From contig CAITDJ010000034.1 of NCBI GenBank assembly GCA_903891085.1, forward strand, positions 1 through 41,714: 41,714 bases of DNA, written 5' to 3'. The position numbers were made by a program, and so were the translations under genes. Below are positions 33,427 to 41,714 of the stretch, piece after piece. Every line of letters starts with the position of its first letter. Position 1 is the stretch's first letter. The notes under the pieces were generated by a model. The model saw only the letters and a list, made by a program, of their open reading frames with translations. It ran no database searches and was not told the DNA's origin. The DNA comes from an uncultured Bacteroidota bacterium (GTDB taxonomy: Bacteria > Bacteroidota > Bacteroidia > Bacteroidales > F082).

Positions 33427-36400
33427 ATGGAGAAATCGAAAAAGGAACTTGCTGTTGAATTGGAACAATTGAGTAATATGTATGAAAAACTCAAAGTCCT
33501 TTATGATGAAAAATCATTGGTAAAGAAGAACATTGAGCTTTTGCCCGAGCAAAACACAGCAGAAGTCAGGCGCCAACTGACAGCATACAGCATGAATGAG
33601 GATCGGTTCAACCAGATCTCCAGCCAAAGCAAAACCGTCTTCTGGGAAGTGGATGTTTTCGGACTGTACACCTATGTGAGCCCTGCTTCCGATTTTGTTT
33701 GGGGATACTCCGCTGACGAGTTGATCGGCAAGAAGCATTTCTATGATTTACATCCCCTCGAAAAGTGGGAAAAATTAAAAGAAATTAGCCTGAGGATGAT
33801 GAAAGATCAAACAAGTCCGGTTCATTTTGAAAAACAGATACAAAGGAAAGACGGTGTAATTATCTGGGTTTCGACCAATAGCATACCTGTTTACGATACA
33901 TTGAATAAAATGCTTGGGTTTCGGGGCTCGGATATGGAAATCAGTGTAAGCCGACTGGCAACGGAAGAGATGTGCATTCCAGTTCCTGGTGAAGCAGGCT
34001 TGATTACCAATTATATAGCTATCAAGGAAGATATCAGTGACCGTAAAAAAACAGCTAATGATATCATAGTTGAGAATACCACGCTTGAAAAGAAAATAAA
34101 TGAAAAAACATCTGAATTGGCAATTTCAAATAATAATCTTCATAAGGAAATAGAAGAACGAAGATTAGTTGAAGATGCATTGCAATCGAAAACGGCTGAT
34201 CTGGAAAATTTCTTTGATGTTGCGCTTGATTTGCTCTGTATTACTGATATGGCTGGTAATTTCAATCAGGTTAACAAAGCCTGGGAAACGATGTTGGGAC
34301 ATCCTGCTGAAAAGTTGCAAAAGAGCAATTTTCTGGACTTTGTACATCCTGATGATATTCAGATAACACTTGATTTTCTGGTTGAACTGAAAAATAAACA
34401 GGCTGTGTATAATTTTATTCATCGTCTAAAATCGAAAGACGATGAATACTATTTTATAGAGTGGCATAGTGTAGTGGTTGGTCAGTTGATATACGCCTCA
34501 GCGCGTGACATAAGTGATCGTAAACGTGCGGAGAACTTTGAAAATGAGTTATTTGATGTATCCACCATGCTTACAGAAATCCAGTATGGTGACATCAGCA
34601 AAGCGCTTGATCTGGCTTTAAGCAGGATTGGTAACTTTCTTCAGGCTGACAGGGCGTATATCTTTGAAATTAATCCATCGGGTGACTTCATGAGCAATAC
34701 CTACGAATGGTGCAACGAGGGTATTCATGCTGAAATAAATAATCTGCAGCATATTCCGTGTGATATTTTACCTGAATGGCATAAATCGTTGAATAGAAAT
34801 GAAAATATAATCATTCTGTCAGTTGAAGATTTACCAGAAAAATGGAAAGCCGAATGTGATATCCTTAAACCACACGGAATTAAATCTCTGATTGTAATTC
34901 CTCTTCAAATTGAAAAGAATCTGATTGGTTTTGTTGGATTGGATTCTGTAAAAAGAAAAAGATCATACACAACGGCTGAAATTAACATCTTGAGGTTGTG
35001 GAGTAGTATGCTTGCTGGTTTGCTAAACAATCAGCGATCTGCCAATCAACTGGGGTTGATCAGACAGAATTACGAGACTTTTTTTAATACGATAGACGAT
35101 TTTCTTTTGGTTATAAATAATGAAGGTAATATTATTCATACCAATGAAACGGTGATAGATCGTCTGGGTTATTTGAATGATGAAATTAATAATCAATCTG
35201 TTATGATTGTGCATCCCGTTGAGCGCCGTGAAGAAGCTCAACATATCATTAACGAGATACTTGGCGGGTTTACCGACTTTTGTTCTGTGCCATTAATAAC
35301 AAAGTCGGGGAAACAAATACCGGTCGAAACGAGGGTCAAAAGAGGTTATTGGAATAGGGAACCTGTTATAATTTTTGTAAGTAAGGATATTTCAAATATT
35401 AAACTTTCTGAACAAAAATTTTCCACGGCATTTCAGGTAAACTCAGCCATGATGGCTATCACACAATATGCCAATGGAAAGCACATCGATATAAACAATT
35501 CATTTCTGGAAGTGCTTGGCTATTCGCGTGATGAAATAGTAGGTAAAAATGATATGGAACTTAATATTTATATTGATCCCAATCTGCGTGCTGGCATTAT
35601 TCAAAAACTGAATAATAAAATTGCGGTCAGAAAACTGGAAATGCAGATGCGTACGAAAGACGGTGATCTTAAAACCGGATTACTGTCGGCAGACTCTATA
35701 TATATTGGACAAACACATTGTTTACTTACTGTTACAATTGATATTACAGACAGAAAAAAGGCTGAGGATGAGATAATAATGGCCAGGCATGAGGCAGATA
35801 AAGCCAATTTGGCAAAAAGTGAATTTCTGTCACGCATGAGTCATGAATTAAGAACGCCGATGAACTCTATTTTAGGCTTTGCTCAATTGCTGCAAATGGG
35901 TGAACTAACTCCAAAACAGGCAAAAGGCGTAAACCACATCAGGCAAAGTGGTAAACATCTACTCGATCTTATTAACGAAGTACTTGATATTGCACGTATT
36001 GAAGCAGGTAAAATTTCACTTACAATGGAAGCAATACCTGTTAAAAAAGTAATGCTTGAGGTGATTGATCTTTTGCGCCCGCTGGCTAACGCCCGAAATC
36101 TGACCATTGAAGTTATCAATTCTCCAAACGATGATGTGCTTGTGAAATCAGATTATCAGCGACTTAAACAAGTAGTGATTAATTTGTTGACTAATGCAAT
36201 AAAATATAATATCGAAAGCGGTAAGATTCGGATAAAAACCGAAATGTTTCCGGCAACAGAGGAAATGGAGGGCCGTGTGCGAATATTGATTATTGACACC
36301 GGTTTGGGAATTTTACCCGAAGATCTGTCAAAACTTTTTAAACCGTTCGAACGAATAGGTGCAGATAAAACCTTAACAGAAGGAACCGGATTAGGTCTCG

Positions 36401-36939
36401 CTGTTGTTGAAAAGTTAATGACAGCCATGGGCGGATTAATTGGTGTTGAAAGTAAAATAGGGGAGGGAACTACTTTCTGGATTGAATTTCCCCATATCGA
36501 AAACACAGTTATTCCGGATAGTGAAGATTTCACTGAATCAGAACCAGGCGAAGCAACAGTGAATAAAACAGGAAAAATCCTTTATATCGAAGACAACAGT
36601 TCCAATGTCTATCTCGTTGAACAGATACTTGCAGAAAGCCGGCCTAACATTGAGTTAATCACTTCGCTGACAGGAAAGCAGGCTTTACAGTTGGCGTTGG
36701 AATATTTACCAGATCTCATACTACTCGATTTAAACCTGCCTGATCTGCAAGGTGATATTGTTCTTAATCAGCTTCAGGGAAATGAGAAAACCAGTAAGAT
36801 TCCTGTTGTAATCGTTACCGCTGATGCGATTCCACATAAATTATCAAAACTAATTAACCTGGGTGCCAAAAACTATATAACGAAACCCTTTGAAGTGATG
36901 AATTTCCTGAAGATTGTTGATGAATTTATAAATGAATAA
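33427..36939 (+). CDS. Large hybrid histidine kinase (PAS-PAS-GAF-PAS-PAS-HK-receiver)
   Basis: The 1170-residue protein has no membrane segment. After a coiled N-terminus come PAS domains near 57-200 and 258-370 (FFDVALDLLCITDMAGNF), a GAF domain near 375-540 (FLQADRAYIFEINPSG, SLIVIPLQIEKNLIGFVGLD), and two PAS domains near 550-660 and 670-780. A HisKA domain follows with His806 (RMSHELRTPMNS), then an HATPase domain (INLLTNAIKYN, GTGLGLAVVEKL) and a receiver with Asp1101 (ILLDLNLPDL). It is cytosolic and likely sensory through its PAS/GAF modules. It closes the chemosensory gene run. Its 3' end and downstream spacer are duplicated after the next kinase. Confidence 0.93.
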   Translation: MEKSKKELAVELEQLSNMYEKLKVLYDEKSLVKKNIELLPEQNTAEVRRQLTAYSMNEDRFNQISSQSKTVFWEVDVFGLYTYVSPASDFVWGYSADELIGKKHFYDLHPLEKWEKLKEISLRMMKDQTSPVHFEKQIQRKDGVIIWVSTNSIPVYDTLNKMLGFRGSDMEISVSRLATEEMCIPVPGEAGLITNYIAIKEDISDRKKTANDIIVENTTLEKKINEKTSELAISNNNLHKEIEERRLVEDALQSKTADLENFFDVALDLLCITDMAGNFNQVNKAWETMLGHPAEKLQKSNFLDFVHPDDIQITLDFLVELKNKQAVYNFIHRLKSKDDEYYFIEWHSVVVGQLIYASARDISDRKRAENFENELFDVSTMLTEIQYGDISKALDLALSRIGNFLQADRAYIFEINPSGDFMSNTYEWCNEGIHAEINNLQHIPCDILPEWHKSLNRNENIIILSVEDLPEKWKAECDILKPHGIKSLIVIPLQIEKNLIGFVGLDSVKRKRSYTTAEINILRLWSSMLAGLLNNQRSANQLGLIRQNYETFFNTIDDFLLVINNEGNIIHTNETVIDRLGYLNDEINNQSVMIVHPVERREEAQHIINEILGGFTDFCSVPLITKSGKQIPVETRVKRGYWNREPVIIFVSKDISNIKLSEQKFSTAFQVNSAMMAITQYANGKHIDINNSFLEVLGYSRDEIVGKNDMELNIYIDPNLRAGIIQKLNNKIAVRKLEMQMRTKDGDLKTGLLSADSIYIGQTHCLLTVTIDITDRKKAEDEIIMARHEADKANLAKSEFLSRMSHELRTPMNSILGFAQLLQMGELTPKQAKGVNHIRQSGKHLLDLINEVLDIARIEAGKISLTMEAIPVKKVMLEVIDLLRPLANARNLTIEVINSPNDDVLVKSDYQRLKQVVINLLTNAIKYNIESGKIRIKTEMFPATEEMEGRVRILIIDTGLGILPEDLSKLFKPFERIGADKTLTEGTGLGLAVVEKLMTAMGGLIGVESKIGEGTTFWIEFPHIENTVIPDSEDFTESEPGEATVNKTGKILYIEDNSSNVYLVEQILAESRPNIELITSLTGKQALQLALEYLPDLILLDLNLPDLQGDIVLNQLQGNEKTSKIPVVIVTADAIPHKLSKLINLGAKNYITKPFEVMNFLKIVDEFINE

Positions 36940-37228
36940 CCAAATGACCAGATCAGCATGGAACGATTTCACTTTCTAAAAGTTGTTTTTGAATAATATT
37001 TTAAAGAAATAAGCAATCAAACGGGGTAAAACTTATGTAAACGATTATTGAGCGCTTGTTAATCTCTTTGAAAATGAACCAATCGACAATAATCAAATGA
37101 TGGACAATTTATGAAAAGATGACATTTTAATCATGAATCATACACAAAAATGGAATAGGGACACAATATGCGGGCTGTTTGGCGCCATGGGCAGCCCGAG
37201 GAGCCTGTGTTGAATAAAAAATGCTGTC
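36940..37228 (+). repeat. Duplicated kinase-downstream spacer, copy A
   Basis: This stretch recurs after the next kinase gene (38987-39276), with roughly a dozen substitutions in about 285 aligned bases by eye. It includes a conserved inverted repeat GGGCTG/CAGCCC around TTTGGCGCCATGGG (about 37170-37196). No gene is supported: the short frames in it are not conserved in the way coding sequence would be. The remaining bases up to the kinase ATG at 37292 diverge between copies. Confidence 0.8.
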
Positions 37229-37291
37229 AAAGGCAAATAATGATAACTACAATTACTTACAGATATTTCTAATTTGAAAGACTTCAAAAAC

Positions 37292-38986
37292 ATGAAAAAC
37301 CAAATCGTATCAGGCATGAGCATTCCCAATATCCTGGTAGTTGACGACATACCTGCCAACCTCAAAATATTGGACGACATTTTAAAATCCGAAGGTTACA
37401 AAATTCGTCCTGTTCCCAATGGAGAGCTGGCCTTACGGGCGGTAGCAAAAGAGAAACCAGACCTGATTCTGCTCGACATCATGATGCCGGGTATGTATGG
37501 ATTTGAAGTTTGCCGCCGGTTAAAAGAAGACCCCGGTTTAAAAGATATACCCGTTATTTTTATCAGTGTGCTGGGCGAAACCGCTAATATCGTGAAGGCA
37601 TTGTCACTTGGCGGAGTTGATTATATCAATAAACCTATACAGGCAGAAGAGGTAAAAGCCAGGGTTGACACACATATTAAATTGTACCGGCTAAGCAATG
37701 AACTCCGCAACCTGAATGCCACCCTTGAGCTAAAAGTTGAAGAACGAACACAGGAGCTCAGGGAAGTCAATCAAAATCTTGAAAAAAACATACAGGATCT
37801 TCACAAGGCAAAAGAAGAGATTATCCGATCAAGAGACCAGGCCACAAAGGCGAACCTTGCCAAAAGCGAATTTCTCTCCCGCGCAAGCCATGAGCTGAGG
37901 ACACCCATGAATGCCATTCTTGGTTTTGCCCAGTTGCTGAATATGGGCGAACTAAATCAAAAACATAAGAAAGGAGTCAGTTACATTTTAACCAGTGGCC
38001 AACATCTGCTTTCATTAATAGATGAATTGCTCGACATTTCAGGTATTGAATCCGGAAAACTCTCAATTTTACCCGAATCTGTGGAGTTAAACAGTATCGT
38101 TGCAGAAATGATGGTGACAATTCAACCATTCGCCAATGCCAGTAATATACAACTTGAACCGCTAATAGCACCTGCCGGCAAGATTCATGTAATGTTTGAC
38201 AAAAAGTGGTTAAAACAATTGTTGTTAAACCTGCTCAGCAATGCAGTGAAGTACAACAAGCAGGGGGGCTCTATTTCGGTCAAAACTGAAAATCGGCCCA
38301 TAAACGAGAAGGGAATTGTTTTTATTCGGATTTCAGTGACAGACACCGGTTCAGGTATCTCATCGGATGATATTCCAAAACTTTTTGCACCTTTTGAGCG
38401 AATTGGTGCAGAAAAAACCAACACACAAGGTAACGGACTTGGGCTGGCAATGGTGAAGCGAATAATGGATGCCACAGAAGGATCGGTGGGTGTTGAAAGC
38501 ATTGTTGGCGAAGGAAGTACATTCTGGATAGAAATACCTTATGTCGAAAACGAAGTTATTCCGGATGGTGAAGATATCGCTGAAACAGAACGAGGCCACG
38601 AATCAGTGAACAAAACAGGAAAAATTCTTTATATCGAAGATAATGGTTCCAATGTCGAACTTATGCAACAGATACTTGCAAATAGCCGGCCTAACATTGA
38701 GTTAATCACCTCGATCTATGGGATGCAGGCTTTACAGCTGGCTATACATTGTAAACCAGATCTTGTACTGCTCGATTTAAAGCTGCCTGATCTGCAAGGT
38801 GATTTAGTTCTTAAACAGCTTCAGGAAAATGAGCGAACTTTTATGATTCCTGTTGTAATCGTTACCGCCGAGGCGATGCCACATAAATATTCACAACTTA
38901 TTAAGCTGGGGGCTAAATACTATATAACGAAACCCTTTGAAGTGATGAATTTACTGAATATTATTGATGAATTTATAAATGAATAA
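37292..38986 (+). CDS. Hybrid kinase with N-terminal and C-terminal receivers
   Basis: From the ATG at 37292 (a TTG at 37274 is less likely) the product has 564 residues. It has a receiver with Asp62 (ILLDIMMPGMYG), a coiled linker (about 140-190), and HisKA with His200 (RASHELRTPMNA). An HATPase domain follows (LNLLSNAVKYN, GNGLGLAMVKRI) and a second receiver with Asp495 (VLLDLKLPDL). There is no sensor domain, so the N-terminal receiver probably takes the input. The kinase core and last receiver are clearly related to those of the preceding 1170-residue kinase, and the nucleotide match is highest towards the 3' end. A phospho-relay between the two kinases is an inference. Confidence 0.92.
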   Translation: MKNQIVSGMSIPNILVVDDIPANLKILDDILKSEGYKIRPVPNGELALRAVAKEKPDLILLDIMMPGMYGFEVCRRLKEDPGLKDIPVIFISVLGETANIVKALSLGGVDYINKPIQAEEVKARVDTHIKLYRLSNELRNLNATLELKVEERTQELREVNQNLEKNIQDLHKAKEEIIRSRDQATKANLAKSEFLSRASHELRTPMNAILGFAQLLNMGELNQKHKKGVSYILTSGQHLLSLIDELLDISGIESGKLSILPESVELNSIVAEMMVTIQPFANASNIQLEPLIAPAGKIHVMFDKKWLKQLLLNLLSNAVKYNKQGGSISVKTENRPINEKGIVFIRISVTDTGSGISSDDIPKLFAPFERIGAEKTNTQGNGLGLAMVKRIMDATEGSVGVESIVGEGSTFWIEIPYVENEVIPDGEDIAETERGHESVNKTGKILYIEDNGSNVELMQQILANSRPNIELITSIYGMQALQLAIHCKPDLVLLDLKLPDLQGDLVLKQLQENERTFMIPVVIVTAEAMPHKYSQLIKLGAKYYITKPFEVMNLLNIIDEFINE

Positions 38987-39276
38987 CAAAATGACCAGGC
39001 CAGCATGGAACGATTTCACTTTCTAAATGTTGTTTTTGAGTAATATTTTAAAGAAATAAGCAATCAGACTGTGTAAAACTTATGTAAACGATTATTGAGC
39101 GCTTGTTAATTTCATTGAAAATGAACCAATCGACAATAATCAAATGATGGACAATTTATGAAAAGATGACATTTTAATCATGAATCATACACTAAAATGG
39201 AATAGGGACACAATATGCAGGCTGTTTGGCGCCATGGGCAGCCCGAGGAGCCTGTGTTGAATAAAAAAATGCTGTC
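38987..39276 (+). repeat. Duplicated kinase-downstream spacer, copy B
   Basis: This is the second copy of the spacer described at 36940-37228. Both begin directly after an identical kinase end (EFINE and stop). The inverted repeat is kept, but its outermost pair is lost (GCAGGCTG against GCGGGCTG). Confidence 0.8.
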
Positions 39277-39392
39277 GAAAGGAAATAATTATGACTACGA
39301 TTACCTGCAGAAAATAGTGATTTCGAAAATTTAAAAAAAATCACTACTTACCAAAAAAAATACATGAATTAGCTGAATGCCTTGTTAACGTT

Positions 39393-39530
39393 ACGTCCCT
39401 ACGGGACTTTGGATATGAAGGGGTCAATTTATTTCTGCCAATATTAAGTCCCTGACGGGACTAGCCCGTAGGGGTAAATTGTTGGCAGAAAGTAGGATAC
39501 GAAATAGTGAAAAGTCCCGTAGGGACGAAA
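39393..39530. repeat. REP-like palindrome cluster (BIME-type)
   Basis: ACGTCCCTACGGGACTTT (39393-39410) and AAAGTCCCGTAGGGACG (39511-39527) are inverted copies of one palindromic unit. Between them lie AAGTCCCTGACGGGACT (39446-39462) and CCCGTAGGGG (39465-39474). An inner inverted pair is TTTCTGCCAA (39432-39441) with TTGGCAGAAA (39482-39491). The whole can fold into one large cruciform. This GTCCC...GGGAC unit is frequent between genes in Bacteroidota genomes and resembles REP sequences moved by RAYT transposases; no such gene lies in the window. Confidence 0.75.
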
Positions 39531-39578
39531 CATTAATATTGTCGGTCAATAGTGAAAATAAAGAAAATAAAGAAAGCA

Positions 39579-41714
39579 ATGAACGAAATCAATAAATATG
39601 ACAGCGAAATCCTTCGCCAAAAGGCAGTAGAATTGCTTAATGAAAAATCAGAAGCCAAAATACTGGAGCTTATTGAGGAGCTGGCATTTCAAAACAAAGA
39701 GAAAACAAAGCGTGCCGATGAGCTGCTCATTGCCAACAAAGAATTAGCTTTTCAAAATGAAGAGAAAGCAAAGCGAGCCGATGAGCTGCTTATTGCCAAT
39801 AAAGAGTTAGCCTTTCAAAACGAAGAGAAAGCAAAGCGAGCCTATGAACTGCTCATTGCCAGCAAAGAACTTGCCTTTCAACTTGAAGAAAAAGCAAAGC
39901 GTGCCAAAGAATTAATCATTACCAACAAAGAACTGGCTTTTCAGACGGAGTTAAACTTTGCAAATAACACAGCGCTGAAACTCACACGTAATCTTGAATT
40001 GCAACAGATAGAGCTGGAAATGCAAAACAAAGAGCTCAGTTTGGCAAATGATCATGCGATAGCTGATGCTCATAATTACACTAATTTGTACGATTACGCC
40101 CCTTCAGGAAATTTTACACTTTCAAACGAAGGTACCATTATCGGGCTAAACTTCAGCGGGGCAACGATGCTTGGCAAAGATCGCTCTAAATTAATAAGCA
40201 ACCGGTTTGGCATTTTCGTTTCCAACGACACACGATCAATATTTAATCAGTTTCTGGATGAGGTATTTAGCAGCAGAGTAAATAAAGCCTGTGATGTAAC
40301 CTTGTCGGCCATGGGAAACACGCCCATGTATGTTCACCTTACCGGCATTGTTGCCCAAAATGGCAACGAATGTGTTGTAACTGTGGTTGATATTACCGAT
40401 AGCAGGCTTGTAACCGCACTGAAACTAAGCGAGCAACGCTTTTATTACCTTTTCGACAAGGCAAATGAAGGTCTCATTTTGTTGACGATGGACGGAAAAA
40501 TAGCAGAAGTAAACCAGTCCTTTGCCATGATGCACGGTTACACTGTGAGCGAACTCAAGAACATGGACATTAGAGATCTGGATGTGCTCAGAGAAAGTGC
40601 GTTTGAAAGCCGGGCTGAGGTCATGCGCCGTATCAATGAGGGGGAGGTCGTCCGTTTTGAGGTCGAGCATTACCATAAGGATGGGCACAGTATTATGTTA
40701 AGCAACACTGTAAGCCTTATCACCATTGGCGACCAGAAGTTTTACCTGGCTTTCCATCAGGACATCACCGAACGCAAGCAGACGGAGATTGCTCTGCAAA
40801 AGAGCGAAGAATTATATCGCAAACTACTGCATACGATACCCGACATAATAGTCATGACTGATATTGAAGGCAATATTACCTTTGCCAGTGATAAAATGGA
40901 TTCATTTTTAGATAATGTTCCTAAAGAAAATATCTATGGCAAAAACATGCTTTCGTTTATTGCCGAACATGATCTCCCCCGTGCCATTGAAAATACAAGG
41001 CTGATGTTCAATAACGCGCTGGGTGTGAGAGAATATCAACTGAAATTTCCAAACAACATGATTTTTGATGCGGAAATTAATGGTGACATCATACGTGATA
41101 GGGAGAATAACCCTTTGGGAATTGTTTTTGTAATCCGCAACATCACCGAACGGAAACGGTTAGAAGAAGAAAAACGAATAACCGATTCCAAAATACTGAC
41201 GCTTTCCATGGCTATCGAGCAGAGTCCGGTTACCACCGTTATGACCGATCTTGCTGGAAATATCGAGTTCATGAATCCGATGTTCACCCAAACTACAGGA
41301 TACACAGCACAAGAAGCAATTGGCAAAAACCACAGGATATTAAAAACAGACAATAAAACACGTTCGGAATGCAAGGAATTGTGGGATACCATACTTTCCG
41401 GTCAAACCTGGCACGGTGTCTTTCAAAACAAAAAGAAAAACGGTGAACTATATTGGGAGTCCGCAGTAATCTCACCTGTTAGAGACAATGAAGGCACCAT
41501 CACCCATTTTATTGCAGTAAAAGAAAACATCACCGAACGAATGAAATCAGAAGCCGCCCTCATAAAAGCGAAAGCTGAGGCCGAAGCCGCCAGCAAATCG
41601 AAGAGTACATTCCTGGCCAATATGTCGCACGAAATCAGAACCCCGCTCAACGCGATTATTGGCTTTTCGCAACTGATGAACCGTGAAAAATCACTGGTAG
41701 ATACGCAAAAAGAA
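39579..41714 (+). CDS. PAS-rich sensor kinase with 21-residue coiled-coil repeats (3' end outside window)
   Basis: The frame is open from the ATG at 39579 to the window end (712 codons, checked codon by codon). Residues 34-122 hold four copies of a 21-residue unit built on ELAFQNEEKAKRADELLIANK plus a partial fifth. Four PAS domains follow: about 168-275 (YDYAPSGNFTLSNEGTI), 290-400 (LFDKANEGLILLTMDGK), 412-525 (LLHTIPDIIVMTDIEGN) and 540-655 (AIEQSPVTTVMTDLAGN). HisKA begins near 670, with phospho-His683 in NMSHEIRTPLNA. The ATPase domain must lie beyond the window. It is soluble, with no membrane helix. Confidence 0.92.
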   Translation, partial: MNEINKYDSEILRQKAVELLNEKSEAKILELIEELAFQNKEKTKRADELLIANKELAFQNEEKAKRADELLIANKELAFQNEEKAKRAYELLIASKELAFQLEEKAKRAKELIITNKELAFQTELNFANNTALKLTRNLELQQIELEMQNKELSLANDHAIADAHNYTNLYDYAPSGNFTLSNEGTIIGLNFSGATMLGKDRSKLISNRFGIFVSNDTRSIFNQFLDEVFSSRVNKACDVTLSAMGNTPMYVHLTGIVAQNGNECVVTVVDITDSRLVTALKLSEQRFYYLFDKANEGLILLTMDGKIAEVNQSFAMMHGYTVSELKNMDIRDLDVLRESAFESRAEVMRRINEGEVVRFEVEHYHKDGHSIMLSNTVSLITIGDQKFYLAFHQDITERKQTEIALQKSEELYRKLLHTIPDIIVMTDIEGNITFASDKMDSFLDNVPKENIYGKNMLSFIAEHDLPRAIENTRLMFNNALGVREYQLKFPNNMIFDAEINGDIIRDRENNPLGIVFVIRNITERKRLEEEKRITDSKILTLSMAIEQSPVTTVMTDLAGNIEFMNPMFTQTTGYTAQEAIGKNHRILKTDNKTRSECKELWDTILSGQTWHGVFQNKKKNGELYWESAVISPVRDNEGTITHFIAVKENITERMKSEAALIKAKAEAEAASKSKSTFLANMSHEIRTPLNAIIGFSQLMNREKSLVDTQKE
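39678..39944 (+). repeat. 63-bp in-frame tandem repeats in the PAS kinase gene
   Basis: Four units of 63 bp (39678-39929) and a 15-bp partial fifth encode ELAFQNxEKxKRAxELxIxxK. Units 2 and 3 are the most alike, and unit 4 is the most diverged. The repeats predict a continuous amphipathic helix, so copy number would set the length of a coiled-coil spacer in front of the PAS domains. Confidence 0.85.

Noticed and set aside
37132..37212. Small conserved ORF (MNHT.KWNRDTIC...) in the duplicated spacer
   Set aside because: Both differences between copies inside it change the amino acid and no start signal is seen; the similarity is explained by DNA duplication.
37138..37380. Minus-strand ORF of 80 codons across the spacer and kinase start
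   Set aside because: It overlaps the receiver-coding start of the kinase and the duplicated spacer and matches no known protein; a shadow frame.
39393..39530. CRISPR array or rho-independent terminator
   Set aside because: Units are inverted relative to each other, too few and unevenly spaced, and lack T runs; REP-like repeats fit better.
39678..39944. CRISPR array
   Set aside because: The repeats are contiguous, in frame and code for a heptad-like helix; there are no unique spacers.

Overview
The window looks like a chromosomal segment of a Bacteroidota bacterium of moderately low G+C, probably an environmental member of the Bacteroidales or a relative. The evidence is the HU-related DNA-binding protein of the Bacteroidota type, three exact matches to the Bacteroidota -7 promoter box (TAnnTTTG), few recognisable Shine-Dalgarno sequences, a TPR-transmembrane-HTH regulator, and a dense set of PAS-rich hybrid histidine kinases. 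No species can be named from the sequence.

Region 1 (1-2700) is the end of an integrated element. It holds the tail of an IS21-family insertion sequence (end of istB plus a repeat-bearing terminus), an excisionase-like HTH gene cut by that insertion sequence, an unidentified 242-residue protein, and a tyrosine recombinase. The element stops at a 3' fragment of tRNA-Arg(ACG) that keeps its own terminator. This is the usual scar of integration into a tRNA gene, so the rest of the element and the intact tRNA should lie left of position 1.

Region 2 (2834-14480, all minus strand) is a type I restriction-modification locus with other defence genes inside it. Order of transcription: hsdM, hsdS (broken by one frameshift), an AbiH-family protein, a reverse transcriptase with a YRDD active site, a fused GmrSD-like DUF262/DUF1524 protein, a truncated RhuM gene, a remnant of an AlbA_2-type gene, an intact RhuM, then hsdR. 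The AbiH-RT-GmrSD block between hsdS and hsdR is tightly packed (1-nt overlap, then gaps of 30 and 23 nt). It is the best candidate here for an undescribed anti-phage module.

Region 3 (14481-22691) holds a long spacer with palindromes and phased repeats, a HU-related protein, a second long spacer with a possible 155-bp inverted-repeat element, a PKD lipoprotein, an M16 zinc protease with a strong terminator, and a TPR/HTH regulator preceded by two direct repeats 21 bp apart.

Region 4 (22711-41714, all plus strand) is a signalling region. Two single-domain receivers (one degenerate) lead into a compact chemosensory operon: cheW, cheR-TPR, cheW, a membrane chemoreceptor, a CheA-receiver hybrid, cheB and a receiver-PAS protein. 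Three large hybrid histidine kinases follow; the last runs off the window. No flagellar gene is seen, so the pathway more likely controls gliding or pilus behaviour or gene expression. The 3' end of the first kinase and its 290-bp downstream spacer recur after the second kinase, which points to a segmental duplication. A REP-like palindrome cluster separates the second and third kinases.
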